Of a stretch of DNA of 64,000 nt, positions 43,422 to 52,577 are shown piece by piece. A model generated the notes under the pieces. The model searched no databases and was not told the DNA's origin. It saw nothing but the letters and a program-made list of their open reading frames with translations. The DNA is from Cryobacterium frigoriphilum (lineage in GTDB: Bacteria; Actinomycetota; Actinomycetes; Actinomycetales; Microbacteriaceae), in assembly GCF_004403305.1 (NCBI RefSeq), contig NZ_SOHE01000053.1, positions 248,001-312,000 of the forward strand, written 5' to 3'. A program made the position numbers and the translations under genes. Within the stretch, counting starts at the first letter, position 1; each line of letters begins with the position of its first letter.

Positions 43422-44489
43422 TCAGTCACGGCGGGTGGCGTCTTGCACTTCACCGACGAGTTCCTCGATGATGTCCTCGAGAAACAGCACGCCGGTGGTC
43501 TCGCCCTGCGCGGTGAAGGACCGGGCGAGGTGCGCTCCCGAGCGGCGCATCGTGGCCAGGGCGTCTTCCAGATCGGTGTCTTCGAAGATCGACACCAGCT
43601 GGCGGATGCGCTTGGCGGGGATCGGCTCCCAGAACGCACCGGTCTTCGTGCCGGGCGCCGACGGGGAATCCGTGTCGAGGTCGATGATGTCCTTGAGGTG
43701 CACGAATCCGGTGGGGTCACCGCTCGGATCGACCACCACGTAGCGCGAGAACCCGTAGCGTGTTACCGCCCGTTCCACGTCGTCGGGGGTGGCGTTCTCG
43801 GGCAGGCTGACGAGGTTGGCTCGCGCCACGACCACATCACGCACCTTGCGGGTCGTGAACTCGAAGGTCGCATTGAGGGCACCGGTGCCATCGGCGAGGA
43901 TGCCCTCGCGGGTGGACTGGGTGACGATTGTCGCGACCTCGTCGAGGGTGTACGCGCTCGTCGCCTCATTCTTCGGCTGCACACCGAAGAGGCGCAGAAC
44001 ACCGTTCGCCGTCGCGTTCAGGGCGACAATGACCGGGCGGAAGACCTGGCCGACAAAGACCAACGGCGGAGCAAGCAGCAGCACGGCCCGGTCAGGAACC
44101 GAGAACGACAGGTTCTTCGGCACCATTTCACCGAAGACCACGTGCAGGTACGAGACGAGCAACAGGGCGACGATGAAGGCGATCGTGCCGATGTACTCCT
44201 CGGGAATCCCGGTCAGCGCCAGCGGTGCTTCGAGCAGGTGATGGATGGCCGGCTCGGACACGTTCAAGATCAGCAAAGAGCACACGGTGATGCCCAACTG
44301 CGTGGTGGCCAGCATCTGGGTCGCGTGTTCCATCGCCCAGAGCGCCGTCTTGGCGCTGCGTTTTCCCTCTTCGGCCAGCGGCTCGATCTGCGACCGGCGC
44401 GCGGAAATGACCGCGAATTCCGCTCCGACGAAAAAGGCGTTCGCCGCGAGCAACACGACCAGCCAGGCCAAACCTGCCCAGTCGCTCAT
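43422..44489 (-). CDS. CNNM/CorC-type hemolysin-family membrane protein (short paralogue)
   Basis: 355 residues. Residues 1 to about 185 are the DUF21/CNNM membrane domain (AANAFFVGAEFAVISARRSQI, TQLGITVCSLLILN, FGEMVPKNLSFS); two CBS motifs follow (VSLPENATPDDVERAV and IRQLVSIFEDTDLEDAL) and end with LEDIIEELVGEVQDA. The C-terminal transporter-associated domain is absent, unlike in its neighbour. Relatives export magnesium or affect divalent-metal balance. The ATG overlaps the paralogue's stop by four bases, so the two probably act together. Confidence 0.87.
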   Translation of the reverse strand: MSDWAGLAWLVVLLAANAFFVGAEFAVISARRSQIEPLAEEGKRSAKTALWAMEHATQMLATTQLGITVCSLLILNVSEPAIHHLLEAPLALTGIPEEYIGTIAFIVALLLVSYLHVVFGEMVPKNLSFSVPDRAVLLLAPPLVFVGQVFRPVIVALNATANGVLRLFGVQPKNEATSAYTLDEVATIVTQSTREGILADGTGALNATFEFTTRKVRDVVVARANLVSLPENATPDDVERAVTRYGFSRYVVVDPSGDPTGFVHLKDIIDLDTDSPSAPGTKTGAFWEPIPAKRIRQLVSIFEDTDLEDALATMRRSGAHLARSFTAQGETTGVLFLEDIIEELVGEVQDATRRD

Positions 44490-45922
44490 CGAGTCTTCAC
44501 CACTCTCTGCTTGGGTGTTGCCTGCTTGGGTATTGCCTGCTTAGGTACTGCCGTCTTAGGTACTGCCTGTTTGTTCGCGGCCGGATCGGTTTTCTTGCGC
44601 GGTTCAGGCTGCGCGTCCGCCGCCGCCTCCGGTGGTGCCGGGGTGTAGCGCAGCCGGTCGACGCGCCGGCCTTCGAGACGTTCAACCGTCAGCTCTCCGC
44701 CCGGCAGGGTCACGCTGTCGCCGACGACGGGCAGGCGCCCCAGCAGGCTCATCATGAAGCCGGCCACGGTTTCGTAGGGGCCGTCGTCGGGGACTTCCAG
44801 GCCCGTACGTTCGAGTAGTTCATCGGGGCGCAGCAGCCCGGGAAAGGCGATTGAGTCCGTCGAGCGCACCACCCCGGCGCGGGCACGGTCGTGCTCGTCG
44901 GCCACCTCGCCGACCAGTTCTTCGACGAGGTCCTCGAGGGTCGCGACACCGGCCGTGCCACCGTACTCGTCGACCACGATCGCCATCTGATAACCGCGAC
45001 CCCGCAGCTCGCTCAGGAGCCCATCGAGCTTCATGGTTTCGGGCACCCGCAGCGGTTCGGTCGAGAGCGCCGACACCGGTACGTCGAGTCGGCGATGCCG
45101 CGGCACGGCAACGGCCTGCTTGACATGCACGATGCCGACCACGTCGTCCATGTCTTCGTCGACGACGGGAAACCGGGAGTAGCCCGTGGCCCGGGTGAGT
45201 TCGATGACGGCCTGGGCGGAGTCGTTACGCTGCACGCTCGCGACGCGCGGCCGCGGTGTCATCACGTCGGACGCATCGTGGCCCGAGAAGAGCAGGGTGC
45301 GGTGCAGCAGCGTTGCCGTGTCCTTTTCGAGCAGGCCGGCGCTCGCGGAGCGCCGCACCAGGGAGGACAGCTCCTCCGCGGTTCTGGCACCCGACAGCTC
45401 TTCCTTCGGCTCGATGCCCACGGCACGCAGCAGCCCGTTCGCGCTGCCGTTCAGCAGCAGTACGGCGGGCTTGAACACGGTCGTGAAGAGCGTCTGGAAC
45501 GGGATGACCAGCCGCGCCGTCTGGATCGGCAGGGCGAGCGCGAAATTCTTCGGAACGAGCTCCCCGACGATCATCGACAGCAGGGTGGCGACGATGATAG
45601 CGATTGTCGTCGCGACAACCGGCACGGTCCCCTCCGGCAGTCCGACCGCCGTCAGCGGCGTGAACAGAAGGCTGCTGATCGCCGGCTCCATGGCGTAACC
45701 GGTCAGCAGGGTGGTCAGCGTGATACCCAGCTGCGCGCTCGACAGGTGCGTCGAGGTGATCTTGAGGGCAGCAATCGTCATGCCCAGGCGGGTCTCGCCG
45801 CGGGCCTGGCGGGCCTCAAGATCGGAACGGTCGAGGTTGACCAGGGCGAACTCGCTCGCCACGAACAGCCCGGTACCGATGGTGAGCAGCACGCCGAACC
45901 CGAGCATCAGCCACTCAGACAT
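44486..45922 (-). CDS. CNNM/CorC-type hemolysin-family protein with repeat tail
   Basis: 478 residues: CNNM domain (FVASEFALVNLDRSDLEAR, SAQLGITLTTLLTG, VGELVPKNFALAL) to about residue 190, a CBS pair (VMTPRPRVASVQRND, LRVPETMKLDGLLSEL), LEDLVEELVGEVADEHD, then a CorC_HlyC domain (GLLRPDELLERTGLEVPDD). After residue about 445 a Lys/Pro/Ala tail is built of pentapeptides KQA-x-P. Probably a magnesium/cobalt exporter or regulator working with the shorter paralogue downstream. A possible 36-codon leader frame overlaps its start. Confidence 0.88.
   Translation of the reverse strand: MSEWLMLGFGVLLTIGTGLFVASEFALVNLDRSDLEARQARGETRLGMTIAALKITSTHLSSAQLGITLTTLLTGYAMEPAISSLLFTPLTAVGLPEGTVPVVATTIAIIVATLLSMIVGELVPKNFALALPIQTARLVIPFQTLFTTVFKPAVLLLNGSANGLLRAVGIEPKEELSGARTAEELSSLVRRSASAGLLEKDTATLLHRTLLFSGHDASDVMTPRPRVASVQRNDSAQAVIELTRATGYSRFPVVDEDMDDVVGIVHVKQAVAVPRHRRLDVPVSALSTEPLRVPETMKLDGLLSELRGRGYQMAIVVDEYGGTAGVATLEDLVEELVGEVADEHDRARAGVVRSTDSIAFPGLLRPDELLERTGLEVPDDGPYETVAGFMMSLLGRLPVVGDSVTLPGGELTVERLEGRRVDRLRYTPAPPEAAADAQPEPRKKTDPAANKQAVPKTAVPKQAIPKQATPKQRVVKTR
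44508..44567. repeat. 15-bp tandem repeat, four units
   Basis: Four units of the type TGCTTGGGTATTGCC at the 3' end of the CorC-type gene encode KQAIPK-like pentapeptides of a basic C-terminal tail. Unit changes keep the frame. Confidence 0.85.
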
Positions 45923-46025
45923 GGCACGACACGATCAGGCCGTCGCTGCCAACTGAAAAGACAGCGCCGACCAAGAAGTTGAAGGTAAACAGAGAAGAGG
46001 GCCGGGGCCGAGGGGGGTCGTCCAT
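45915..46025 (-). CDS. Possible 36-residue leader ORF before the CorC-type gene
   Basis: ATG 46025 follows GGGAGG by four bases, and a -10-like TATAGT lies a few bases further upstream. The frame encodes 36 residues, starting MDDPPRPRPSS and then a hydrophobic stretch FNFLVGAVFSVG, and its TGA lies eight bases inside the next gene. It could be a leader peptide coupled to that gene or a chance frame; no homology is recognised. A hairpin arm pair (45997-46005 with 46048-46056) encloses its start. Confidence 0.3.
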   Translation of the reverse strand: MDDPPRPRPSSLFTFNFLVGAVFSVGSDGLIVSCHV

Positions 46026-46099
46026 TATTCCTCCCACTATACCGTGGCCGGCCCTCCCCTATTAGGGTGTGGCGGCGCGACGCCGCGCCTCAGCACGGG

Positions 46100-47539
46100 T
46101 CACCAGGAGACCGGCAGCGCCTTGCCCTCCTCGTACCCGGCCGCCGACTGAATTCCGACGAGCGCCTTGGCATGAAATTCTTCGATGCTGCTCGCCCCGG
46201 CATAGGTGAACGAGCTGCGCACCCCCGAGGTGATCATGTCGAGCAGGTCTTCGACGGATGGGCGCAACGGGTCGAGATAGATCTTCGAGCTCGAGATTCC
46301 CTCCGCGAACAGCGTCTTGCGGGCGAGCTCGTAGGGGTCGAGCCTGCCGAACCGCTCCTGCACGGCCTTGGTCGAGGCCATGCCCCAGCTTTCCTTGTAG
46401 AGCGCCCCCGCGGCATCCGTATTGAGCGTTCCGGGCGCCTCTGCGGTGCCGGCAAACCAGGACCCGATCATCACCGCGCTGGCTCCGGCCGCCAGGGCGA
46501 GGGCCACGTCACGCGGATACCGCACGCCGCCATCGGCCCAGACATGAGCCCCCAGTTCGTGGGCAGTGGTGGCGGTCTCGAGCACCGCCGAGAACTGCGG
46601 GCGACCGACGGCCGTCATCATGCGGGTGGTGCACATGGCGCCGGGGCCGACACCGACCTTGACGATTGTGGCGCCCGCTCCGACCAGGTCGCGCACGGCA
46701 TCGGCGGTGACGACGTTGCCGGCCACGATCGGCAGACCGAGATTCAGGTCGGCAACGATGCCGATCGCGCGCAGCATGCCGCTCTGGTGGCCATGGGCCG
46801 TATCGATGACGAGCACGTCGACACCGGCGGCCGCGAAGGCCTTCGCTTTCGCCGCGACATCCCCGTTGATGCCGATCGCTGCGGCGACCCGCAACCGCCC
46901 GTGCGCGTCGACAGCGCTCTGATACAGCGTCGAGCGCAGCGCACTCTTGCGACTGAGCGTGCCGACGACCTGTCCGTGGTGCAGCACCGGAGCAAAATCA
47001 AGGTCGGCGGCGGTCATCACGTCGAAGGCCCGGCGCGGTCCGTCGACGTCATCGGCGTCGAGGGCGGGCAGCGCGCCGTGCAGCAGATCACCGAGCAGGG
47101 CGTCGGGCAGGGCGCTGCGCAGCCGCGAGGCGACGATGCAGCCGAGGTACTCACCGTGCGAATCGTGAATCACGATTCCCTGGCCATCGACGGGCGGCAC
47201 CTGCCGCAGGGCCATCTCGACGGTGTCCTGCGGGCCGAAGCTGAAGGGGGTGTCGAAACGCACCGACTGGGCCTTCACCCAGCGGATGGCCGCATCCAGG
47301 TCTTGCAGGTGCATATCCTGCGGCAACACGCCGAGCCCGCCACGCCGGGCGAGAGTCGCCGCCAAACGTGGCCCGGTCACCGAGTTCATGTTCGACGAGA
47401 CGATCGGAATACTGCCGCCGCTGCCGTCGTGGGGAGCCAGCGACACGTCGAGGCGACTGTTCACGTCGGATTGCCCGGGAACCAGAAAAACGTCGGAGTA
47501 GGTCAGATCGTGACTGGGAATTGTTCCATAGAACTGCAT
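46100..47539 (-). CDS. guaB1: GuaB1-type IMP dehydrogenase/GMP reductase-family protein with CBS domains
   Basis: 479 residues from ATG 47539. The TIM barrel is split by a CBS pair (about residues 90-205: DTVEMALRQVPPVDG, FDVMTAADLDFAP). Catalytic loop GVGPGAMCTTRMMTAVG (Cys near 300), GIVADLNLGLPIVAGNV and the flap-side EEFHAKALVG end are those of the actinobacterial GuaB1 branch. A mycobacterial GuaB1 has been reported to act as a CBS-containing GMP reductase, so GMP-to-IMP conversion is the best guess. The open frame upstream lacks a ribosome site; transcription may start at the ATG itself. Confidence 0.88.
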   Translation of the reverse strand: MQFYGTIPSHDLTYSDVFLVPGQSDVNSRLDVSLAPHDGSGGSIPIVSSNMNSVTGPRLAATLARRGGLGVLPQDMHLQDLDAAIRWVKAQSVRFDTPFSFGPQDTVEMALRQVPPVDGQGIVIHDSHGEYLGCIVASRLRSALPDALLGDLLHGALPALDADDVDGPRRAFDVMTAADLDFAPVLHHGQVVGTLSRKSALRSTLYQSAVDAHGRLRVAAAIGINGDVAAKAKAFAAAGVDVLVIDTAHGHQSGMLRAIGIVADLNLGLPIVAGNVVTADAVRDLVGAGATIVKVGVGPGAMCTTRMMTAVGRPQFSAVLETATTAHELGAHVWADGGVRYPRDVALALAAGASAVMIGSWFAGTAEAPGTLNTDAAGALYKESWGMASTKAVQERFGRLDPYELARKTLFAEGISSSKIYLDPLRPSVEDLLDMITSGVRSSFTYAGASSIEEFHAKALVGIQSAAGYEEGKALPVSW

Positions 47540-47546
47540 ACAAATA

Positions 47547-47552
47547 AAGCTA
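47547..47552 (-). promoter_or_regulatory. -10 element of a probably leaderless guaB1 transcript
   Basis: TAGCTT fits the actinobacterial TANNNT -10 element and ends seven bases before the ATG, which would put the transcript start at the A of ATG. There is no ribosome site. Confidence 0.45.
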
Positions 47553-47644
47553 GCGCCCCACGCAGGTGCCCGCACCCGCTTCGGATGGGATTAGGCTGGT
47601 CGTGCAGAACTGGCCCGGCCGTCTGAACGCTCGGGCATCGAAAG

Positions 47645-47687
47645 TCAACGCAGTCCCTAAATCAACGCAGTCCCAAAATCAACGCAG
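47645..47687. repeat. Three TCAACGCAG direct repeats with 17-bp period
   Basis: Copies begin at 47645, 47662 and 47679 and end 18 bases before the kgd start codon. Could be regulator sites or a short slippage product. Confidence 0.6.
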
Positions 47688-47705
47688 AGAGTGGGTGATC
47701 GGTAG

Positions 47706-50700
47706 GTGTCAAGCCAGGTAACCGGTGGAACCTCCGACGAAACGACGTCGGGTGAATTCGGTGCAAACGAGTGGCTCGTAGATGAGTTGTACGAAAGGTA
47801 CCTCGTCGATAAGAACTCGGTTGACGAATCGTGGTGGCCGGTGCTCGAGAGCTACCACCAGACCGCGTCGACCCCCGCCGCTCCGGCAGCAGCGGTGACA
47901 GCGCCCGCCCCGGCAGCCGCTGCTCCGGCAGCTCCCGCCCCGGCAGCGGCCGCGGACGGCCAGCCGACGGCGCGCACCACATCGATCGCCGCCAAGCCCA
48001 AGCCCGTACCGGCCGACGCGCCGATCACGAAGCCGCAGGCGGTCGTGCCCGACGCCACCGCGCCGGTGCGTGAAGACGTCGTCTCGCCGCTGCGCGGCAT
48101 GGCCAAGTCGCTCGCCACCAACATGGCCGCGAGCCTCACCGTGCCGACCGCGACGAGCGTGCGCACGATTCCGGCCAAGCTGCTGATCGACAACCGCATC
48201 GTCATCAACAACCACCTCAAGCGTGCGCGTGGCGGCAAGGTCAGCTTCACCCACCTCATCGGCTGGGCGCTGATTCGGGCGCTGAAGATGTTCCCGAGCC
48301 AGAACGTCTACTACGACGAGGTCAACGGCAAGCCCTCGGTCATCGCCCCCGCCCACGTGGGCATGGGCCTGGCCATCGACATGCCCAAGCCCGACGGCAG
48401 CCGTGCGCTGCTGGTTCCGGCCATCAAGCGTGCCGACACCATGACCTTCGGCGAGTTTCTCTCCGCCTACGAAGACCTCGTCTCCCGGGCCCGCCAGAAC
48501 AAGCTCACCGCCGACGACTTCGCCGGCGCGACCCTGTCGCTGACCAACCCCGGCGGAATCGGTACCGTGCACTCGGTCCCCCGCCTGATGAAGGGCCAGG
48601 GCTGCATCATCGGCGCCGGCGCCCTCGACTATCCGGCCGAGTTTCAGGGTGCGAGCATCAAGACCCTCACCGGCCTGGCGATCTCCAAGACCATCACCCT
48701 CACGAGCACCTATGACCACCGCGTCATCCAGGGCGCCGGTTCGGGCGAGTTCCTCAAGATCGTGCACGAGCTGCTCATCGGCCAGCACAACTTCTACGAG
48801 GAGATCTTCTCCGCGCTGCGCATCCCGTACGACCCGATCCACTGGGCCCCGGATATCAGCGTCGACCTCGCGAGCGCCGTCGACAAGACCGCCCGCGTGC
48901 AGGAGCTCATCAACTCGTTCCGCGTGCGTGGCCACCTGATGGCCGACATCGACCCGCTCGAGTACATGCAGCGCAGCCACCCCGACCTCGACATTGCGAC
49001 CCACGGCCTCACCTTCTGGGACCTTGATCGCTCGTTCGTGACCGGCGGCTTCGGCAACCAGCGTCAGATGCTGCTGCGCGACATCCTCGGCGTGCTGCGT
49101 GACTCCTATTGCCGCACCACGGGCATCGAGTACATGCACATTCAAGACCCGGCCCAGCGCAAGTGGGTGCAGGAAAAGATGGAGAAGGCGTACGTCAAGC
49201 CGACCCATCACGAGCAGATGCGCATCCTCGGCAAGCTCAACGAGGCCGAGGCCTTCGAGACCTTCCTGCAGACCAAGTATGTCGGGCAGAAGCGCTTCAG
49301 CCTCGAGGGCGGCGAGTCCACGATTCCGCTGCTCGATTCCATCCTGCAGAGTTCGGCGGATGCCGGCCTCGACGAGGTCGCGATCGGCATGGCCCACCGT
49401 GGTCGCCTGAACGTACTCACCAACATCGCCGGCAAGACCTACGGCGAGATCTTCCGCGAGTTCGAAGGAACCCAGGACCCGCGCACCGTGCACGGCTCCG
49501 GCGACGTCAAGTACCACCTCGGCACCATGGGCACCTTCCGTGGCGAGGGCGGCGTCGAGATTCCGGTCTCGCTGGCCGCGAACCCCTCCCACCTCGAAGC
49601 CGGCGACGGCGTGCTCGAGGGCATCGTACGAGCCAAGCAGGACCGCAAGCCGATCGGCACCTTCTCGACCCTGCCGATTCTCGTGCACGGCGACGCGGCC
49701 ATGGCCGGCCAGGGTGTCGTGCTCGAAACCCTGCAGATGTCCCAGCTGCGCGGCTACCGCACCGGCGGTACCATCCACATCGTCGTCAACAACCAGCTCG
49801 GCTTCACGACGCTGCCCGGCGATGCACGCACCTCGATCTACTCGACGGATGTGGCCAAGACCATCCAGGCACCGATTTTCCACGTCAACGGGGACGACCC
49901 CGAAGCCGTGGTGCGTGCCGCAGAACTCGCCTTCGAATACCGCCAGGAATTCAAAAAAGACGTGGTCGTCGACCTCATCTGCTACCGCCGACGCGGCCAC
50001 AACGAGGGTGACGACCCCTCGATGACCCAGCCGCTGATGTACAACCTGATCGAAGCCAAGCGCTCCGTTCGCAAGCTGTACACCGAAGCGCTCGTCGGCC
50101 GTGGCGACATCACGGAAGAAGAGTACGAAGCCGCGCACCGCGACTTCCAGGACCGCCTGGAACGGGCGTTCATGGAGACGCACGCCGCGCAGACCGCGTC
50201 GATCCCGATCATCACGGCCGAGGTCGCCGCGGCGGCCCTGGCGGAGGCAGAAGCCAAGGCCCGTGAGGATTCCGCCGGCGAACCGGCATCCACCGGCGTA
50301 CCGGAGTCGGTCATTCACCTCATCGGTGATGCCTTCAACAACAAGCCCGCCGGCTTCACGGTGCACAACAAGCTGCAGCAGCTGTTGCAGAAGCGTCTCG
50401 ACATGAGCCGCAACGGCAACATCGACTGGAGCTTCGGCGAACTGCTCGCCCTCGGCTCGCTGCTCGTGGAGGGCACCCCGGTGCGCTTCGCCGGCCAAGA
50501 CGCCCGACGCGGCACCTTCGTTCAGCGCCACGCCGTGCTGCACGACCGGATCAACGGTCAGGAATGGCTGCCGCTCGCGAACCTCAAGGACAGCCAGGCC
50601 AGATTCTGGATTTACGACTCGCTGCTCAGCGAGTACGCGGCCATGGGCTTCGAGTACGGCTACTCGGTGGAACGCGCCGATGCCCTCGTGCTCTGGGAGG

Positions 50701-51440
50701 CCCAGTTCGGTGACTTCGCCAACGGTGCTCAGACGATCATCGATGAGTTCGTGTCGAGCGCGGAGCAGAAGTGGGGCCAGCGGTCATCCGTTGTCCTGCT
50801 GCTGCCGCACGGCTACGAGGGTCAGGGCCCCGACCACTCGTCGGCGCGCATCGAGCGCTACCTGCAGCTGTGCGCGGAGAACAACATGACCGTGGCACGG
50901 CCGTCGACCCCGGCGTCGTACTTTCACCTGCTGCGTCGTCAGGCGTACATGCGTCCCCGCCGCCCGCTCATCGTCTTCACCCCGAAGTCGATGCTGCGGC
51001 TGCGCGGAGCAACCAGCTCCGTCGCCGACCTGACCAACGGCAAATTCGAGCCCGTCATCGACGACGCTCGAATCGAAGACAAGGCCGCGGTGAAGCGCGT
51101 TCTGTTCCACTCGGGCAAGTTGTACTACGACCTGCTCAACGAGCTCACCAAGAACCCCAACCCCGAGATCGCGCTCGTGCGCGTTGAGCAGTTCTACCCG
51201 CTGCCCGCCGTCGAACTCAAGGCCGTGTCCGAGCAGTACCCCAACGCCGAACTGGCGTGGGTACAGGACGAACCCGAGAACCAGGGCGCCTGGCCGTTCT
51301 TCTACCTCGAGACCAACAAGCTGGGCCCGCGCCCGGTGCGTCTGTTCTCGCGCACGGCGTCGGCTTCGCCGGCCGCCGGGTCGGCCAAGCGCCACGCGGC
51401 CGAGCAAGCGACACTGCTGCACGACGCCTTGACCCTGTAA
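47706..51440 (+). CDS. kgd: Multifunctional 2-oxoglutarate metabolism enzyme (E2-E1 fusion, Kgd/OdhA)
   Basis: 1244 residues; GTG start. Order: N-terminal helix (FGANEWLVDELYERYLVDK) used to dock partners, an Ala/Pro linker (about 48-100), a succinyltransferase-like E2 core (residues about 115-360, with active-site DHRVIQG near 337 and no lipoyl domain), then the thiamine-diphosphate E1 part from about 385 to the end (EFLQTKYVGQKRFSLEGGES, IGMAHRGRLNVL, GDDPEAVVRAAELAFEYR). Known for M. tuberculosis Kgd and C. glutamicum OdhA: 2-oxoglutarate decarboxylation, dehydrogenase activity with shared E3, and control by a GarA/OdhI FHA protein. Those partners are not in the window. A very strong terminator follows. 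Confidence 0.95.
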   Translation: MSSQVTGGTSDETTSGEFGANEWLVDELYERYLVDKNSVDESWWPVLESYHQTASTPAAPAAAVTAPAPAAAAPAAPAPAAAADGQPTARTTSIAAKPKPVPADAPITKPQAVVPDATAPVREDVVSPLRGMAKSLATNMAASLTVPTATSVRTIPAKLLIDNRIVINNHLKRARGGKVSFTHLIGWALIRALKMFPSQNVYYDEVNGKPSVIAPAHVGMGLAIDMPKPDGSRALLVPAIKRADTMTFGEFLSAYEDLVSRARQNKLTADDFAGATLSLTNPGGIGTVHSVPRLMKGQGCIIGAGALDYPAEFQGASIKTLTGLAISKTITLTSTYDHRVIQGAGSGEFLKIVHELLIGQHNFYEEIFSALRIPYDPIHWAPDISVDLASAVDKTARVQELINSFRVRGHLMADIDPLEYMQRSHPDLDIATHGLTFWDLDRSFVTGGFGNQRQMLLRDILGVLRDSYCRTTGIEYMHIQDPAQRKWVQEKMEKAYVKPTHHEQMRILGKLNEAEAFETFLQTKYVGQKRFSLEGGESTIPLLDSILQSSADAGLDEVAIGMAHRGRLNVLTNIAGKTYGEIFREFEGTQDPRTVHGSGDVKYHLGTMGTFRGEGGVEIPVSLAANPSHLEAGDGVLEGIVRAKQDRKPIGTFSTLPILVHGDAAMAGQGVVLETLQMSQLRGYRTGGTIHIVVNNQLGFTTLPGDARTSIYSTDVAKTIQAPIFHVNGDDPEAVVRAAELAFEYRQEFKKDVVVDLICYRRRGHNEGDDPSMTQPLMYNLIEAKRSVRKLYTEALVGRGDITEEEYEAAHRDFQDRLERAFMETHAAQTASIPIITAEVAAAALAEAEAKAREDSAGEPASTGVPESVIHLIGDAFNNKPAGFTVHNKLQQLLQKRLDMSRNGNIDWSFGELLALGSLLVEGTPVRFAGQDARRGTFVQRHAVLHDRINGQEWLPLANLKDSQARFWIYDSLLSEYAAMGFEYGYSVERADALVLWEAQFGDFANGAQTIIDEFVSSAEQKWGQRSSVVLLLPHGYEGQGPDHSSARIERYLQLCAENNMTVARPSTPASYFHLLRRQAYMRPRRPLIVFTPKSMLRLRGATSSVADLTNGKFEPVIDDARIEDKAAVKRVLFHSGKLYYDLLNELTKNPNPEIALVRVEQFYPLPAVELKAVSEQYPNAELAWVQDEPENQGAWPFFYLETNKLGPRPVRLFSRTASASPAAGSAKRHAAEQATLLHDALTL

Positions 51441-51457
51441 CTACGAGGCGACCGGAC

Positions 51458-51519
51458 CCGCGGGTCCGGGGTCGTGATCTGTTTTCCCAGATCACGCCCC
51501 CGGGCCCGCGGGTTTCTTT
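51458..51519 (+). terminator. Two-part terminator after kgd
   Basis: Inner stem CGTGATCTG/CAGATCACG (51473-51481, 51488-51496) is stacked on an outer GC stem (about 51458-51470 with 51497-51511), followed by TTTCTTT. A clear intrinsic terminator. Confidence 0.85.
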
Positions 51520-51578
51520 GTACGATGTGTGCGTTCCGATCCATTCTCAGATCAGACCGAACGCACAGGAGGATCACC

Positions 51579-52403
51579 ATGCCCACCATCGACAGCTTCA
51601 CGCCCGGCGAACCGTGCTGGGTCGACCTGATGAGTTCCGACGTCGAACGTTCGAAGCAGTTCTACACGTCACTTTTCGGCTGGACCGCAACGGAGTCCGG
51701 TGACGAGTACGGCAACTACGTCACCTTCTGGAAGGGCGATGCGCAGGTTGCCGGCCTGGCGCGGCAACAGCCCGGCTCGAACTTTGCCGACGTCTGGACG
51801 ACCTACCTCGCCGTCGACGACATCGACGCCGCCGCCGAGTCCGCCCGCGCTGCCGGGGCCCAGATACTCATGGAGCCGATGACGGTGGGCGACCAGGGGC
51901 GCATGGCCATGATCCTCGACCCGACGGGGGCCGCGATCGGTCTCTGGCAGTCCGCGGAGCATGCCGGTTTCGGTGTCAACAACGAAAACGGAGCCCCCGT
52001 CTGGCACGAGCTCAATACCCGCGACTACGATGCGGCACTCAGCTTCTACCAGGCGGTATTCGGGTGGACGCCGGTGCCGTTGAGTGACGCCATGGAGTTT
52101 CGGTACAGCACGTTCGGCGGCGAGGGAACCATGGCCGGCGGGGTCTACGACGCGCACGCAACGCTGCCGGAGGGGGTTCCGTCACACTGGCAGCTCTACC
52201 TCGGGGTAGCGGATGTCCCCGCCGCGGCCCTGCGCGTCGTCGAACTGGGCGGCAGCATCCTGCGTGAACCCTGGGACTCGGAGTTCGGCGTGTTCGCCCA
52301 GGTCGCCGACCCGACCGGCGCCAGCTTCCAGCTCGGCGGTGTAGCCGCCGAGATCGTGTCGGAACCGACGACGTCGAAGTCCGTCAGCTCCGACACCGAA
52401 TAG
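51579..52403 (+). CDS. VOC-family protein with two glyoxalase-like domains
   Basis: 274 residues from ATG 51579 (AGGAGG upstream). Two halves repeat the pattern: PGEPCWVDLMSSDVERSKQFY with FYTSLFGW, and GAPVWHELNTRDYDAALSFY with FYQAVFGW; each ends in a DPTGA segment with a metal-site-like Glu or Gln. Such double-VOC proteins (27 kDa antigen Cfp30B-like) occur widely in actinobacteria and have no settled function. It may bind or modify a small hydrophobic compound. Monocistronic after the kgd terminator. Confidence 0.85.
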   Translation: MPTIDSFTPGEPCWVDLMSSDVERSKQFYTSLFGWTATESGDEYGNYVTFWKGDAQVAGLARQQPGSNFADVWTTYLAVDDIDAAAESARAAGAQILMEPMTVGDQGRMAMILDPTGAAIGLWQSAEHAGFGVNNENGAPVWHELNTRDYDAALSFYQAVFGWTPVPLSDAMEFRYSTFGGEGTMAGGVYDAHATLPEGVPSHWQLYLGVADVPAAALRVVELGGSILREPWDSEFGVFAQVADPTGASFQLGGVAAEIVSEPTTSKSVSSDTE

Positions 52404-52467
52404 CCGCCCGGCGCGTGCGAGAGCTGCGCGGCGGCTGCGCCACCCAAGGAGCGCGTGCCCCCAGAGC

Positions 52468-52531
52468 TGCGCGGGTACTGCGCCGCTACGCGGGTGGCAC
52501 ACATCCCGCGCAGCGGCGCACCACCCGCGCA
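52468..52531. repeat. Intergenic palindromic repeat, family shared with 59374
   Basis: 27-base arms (52468-52494 and 52505-52531) pair at 24 positions. The arm TGCGCGGGTNNTGCGCCGCT recurs at 59374-59437 and 59470-59493. It lies between convergent genes (VOC protein and rsrA), where it can also end transcription. Confidence 0.8.
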
Positions 52532-52577
52532 TCGCCAACCGACCCCACTTGCTCGTCCGCTGCGCGGGCCGAGACGG

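Noticed and set aside
47709..50543. Minus-strand open frame of 944 codons opposite kgd
   Set aside because: High-G+C coding strands leave long antisense frames. It lacks a ribosome site, its composition is that of a shadow, and kgd on the plus strand is unmistakable.
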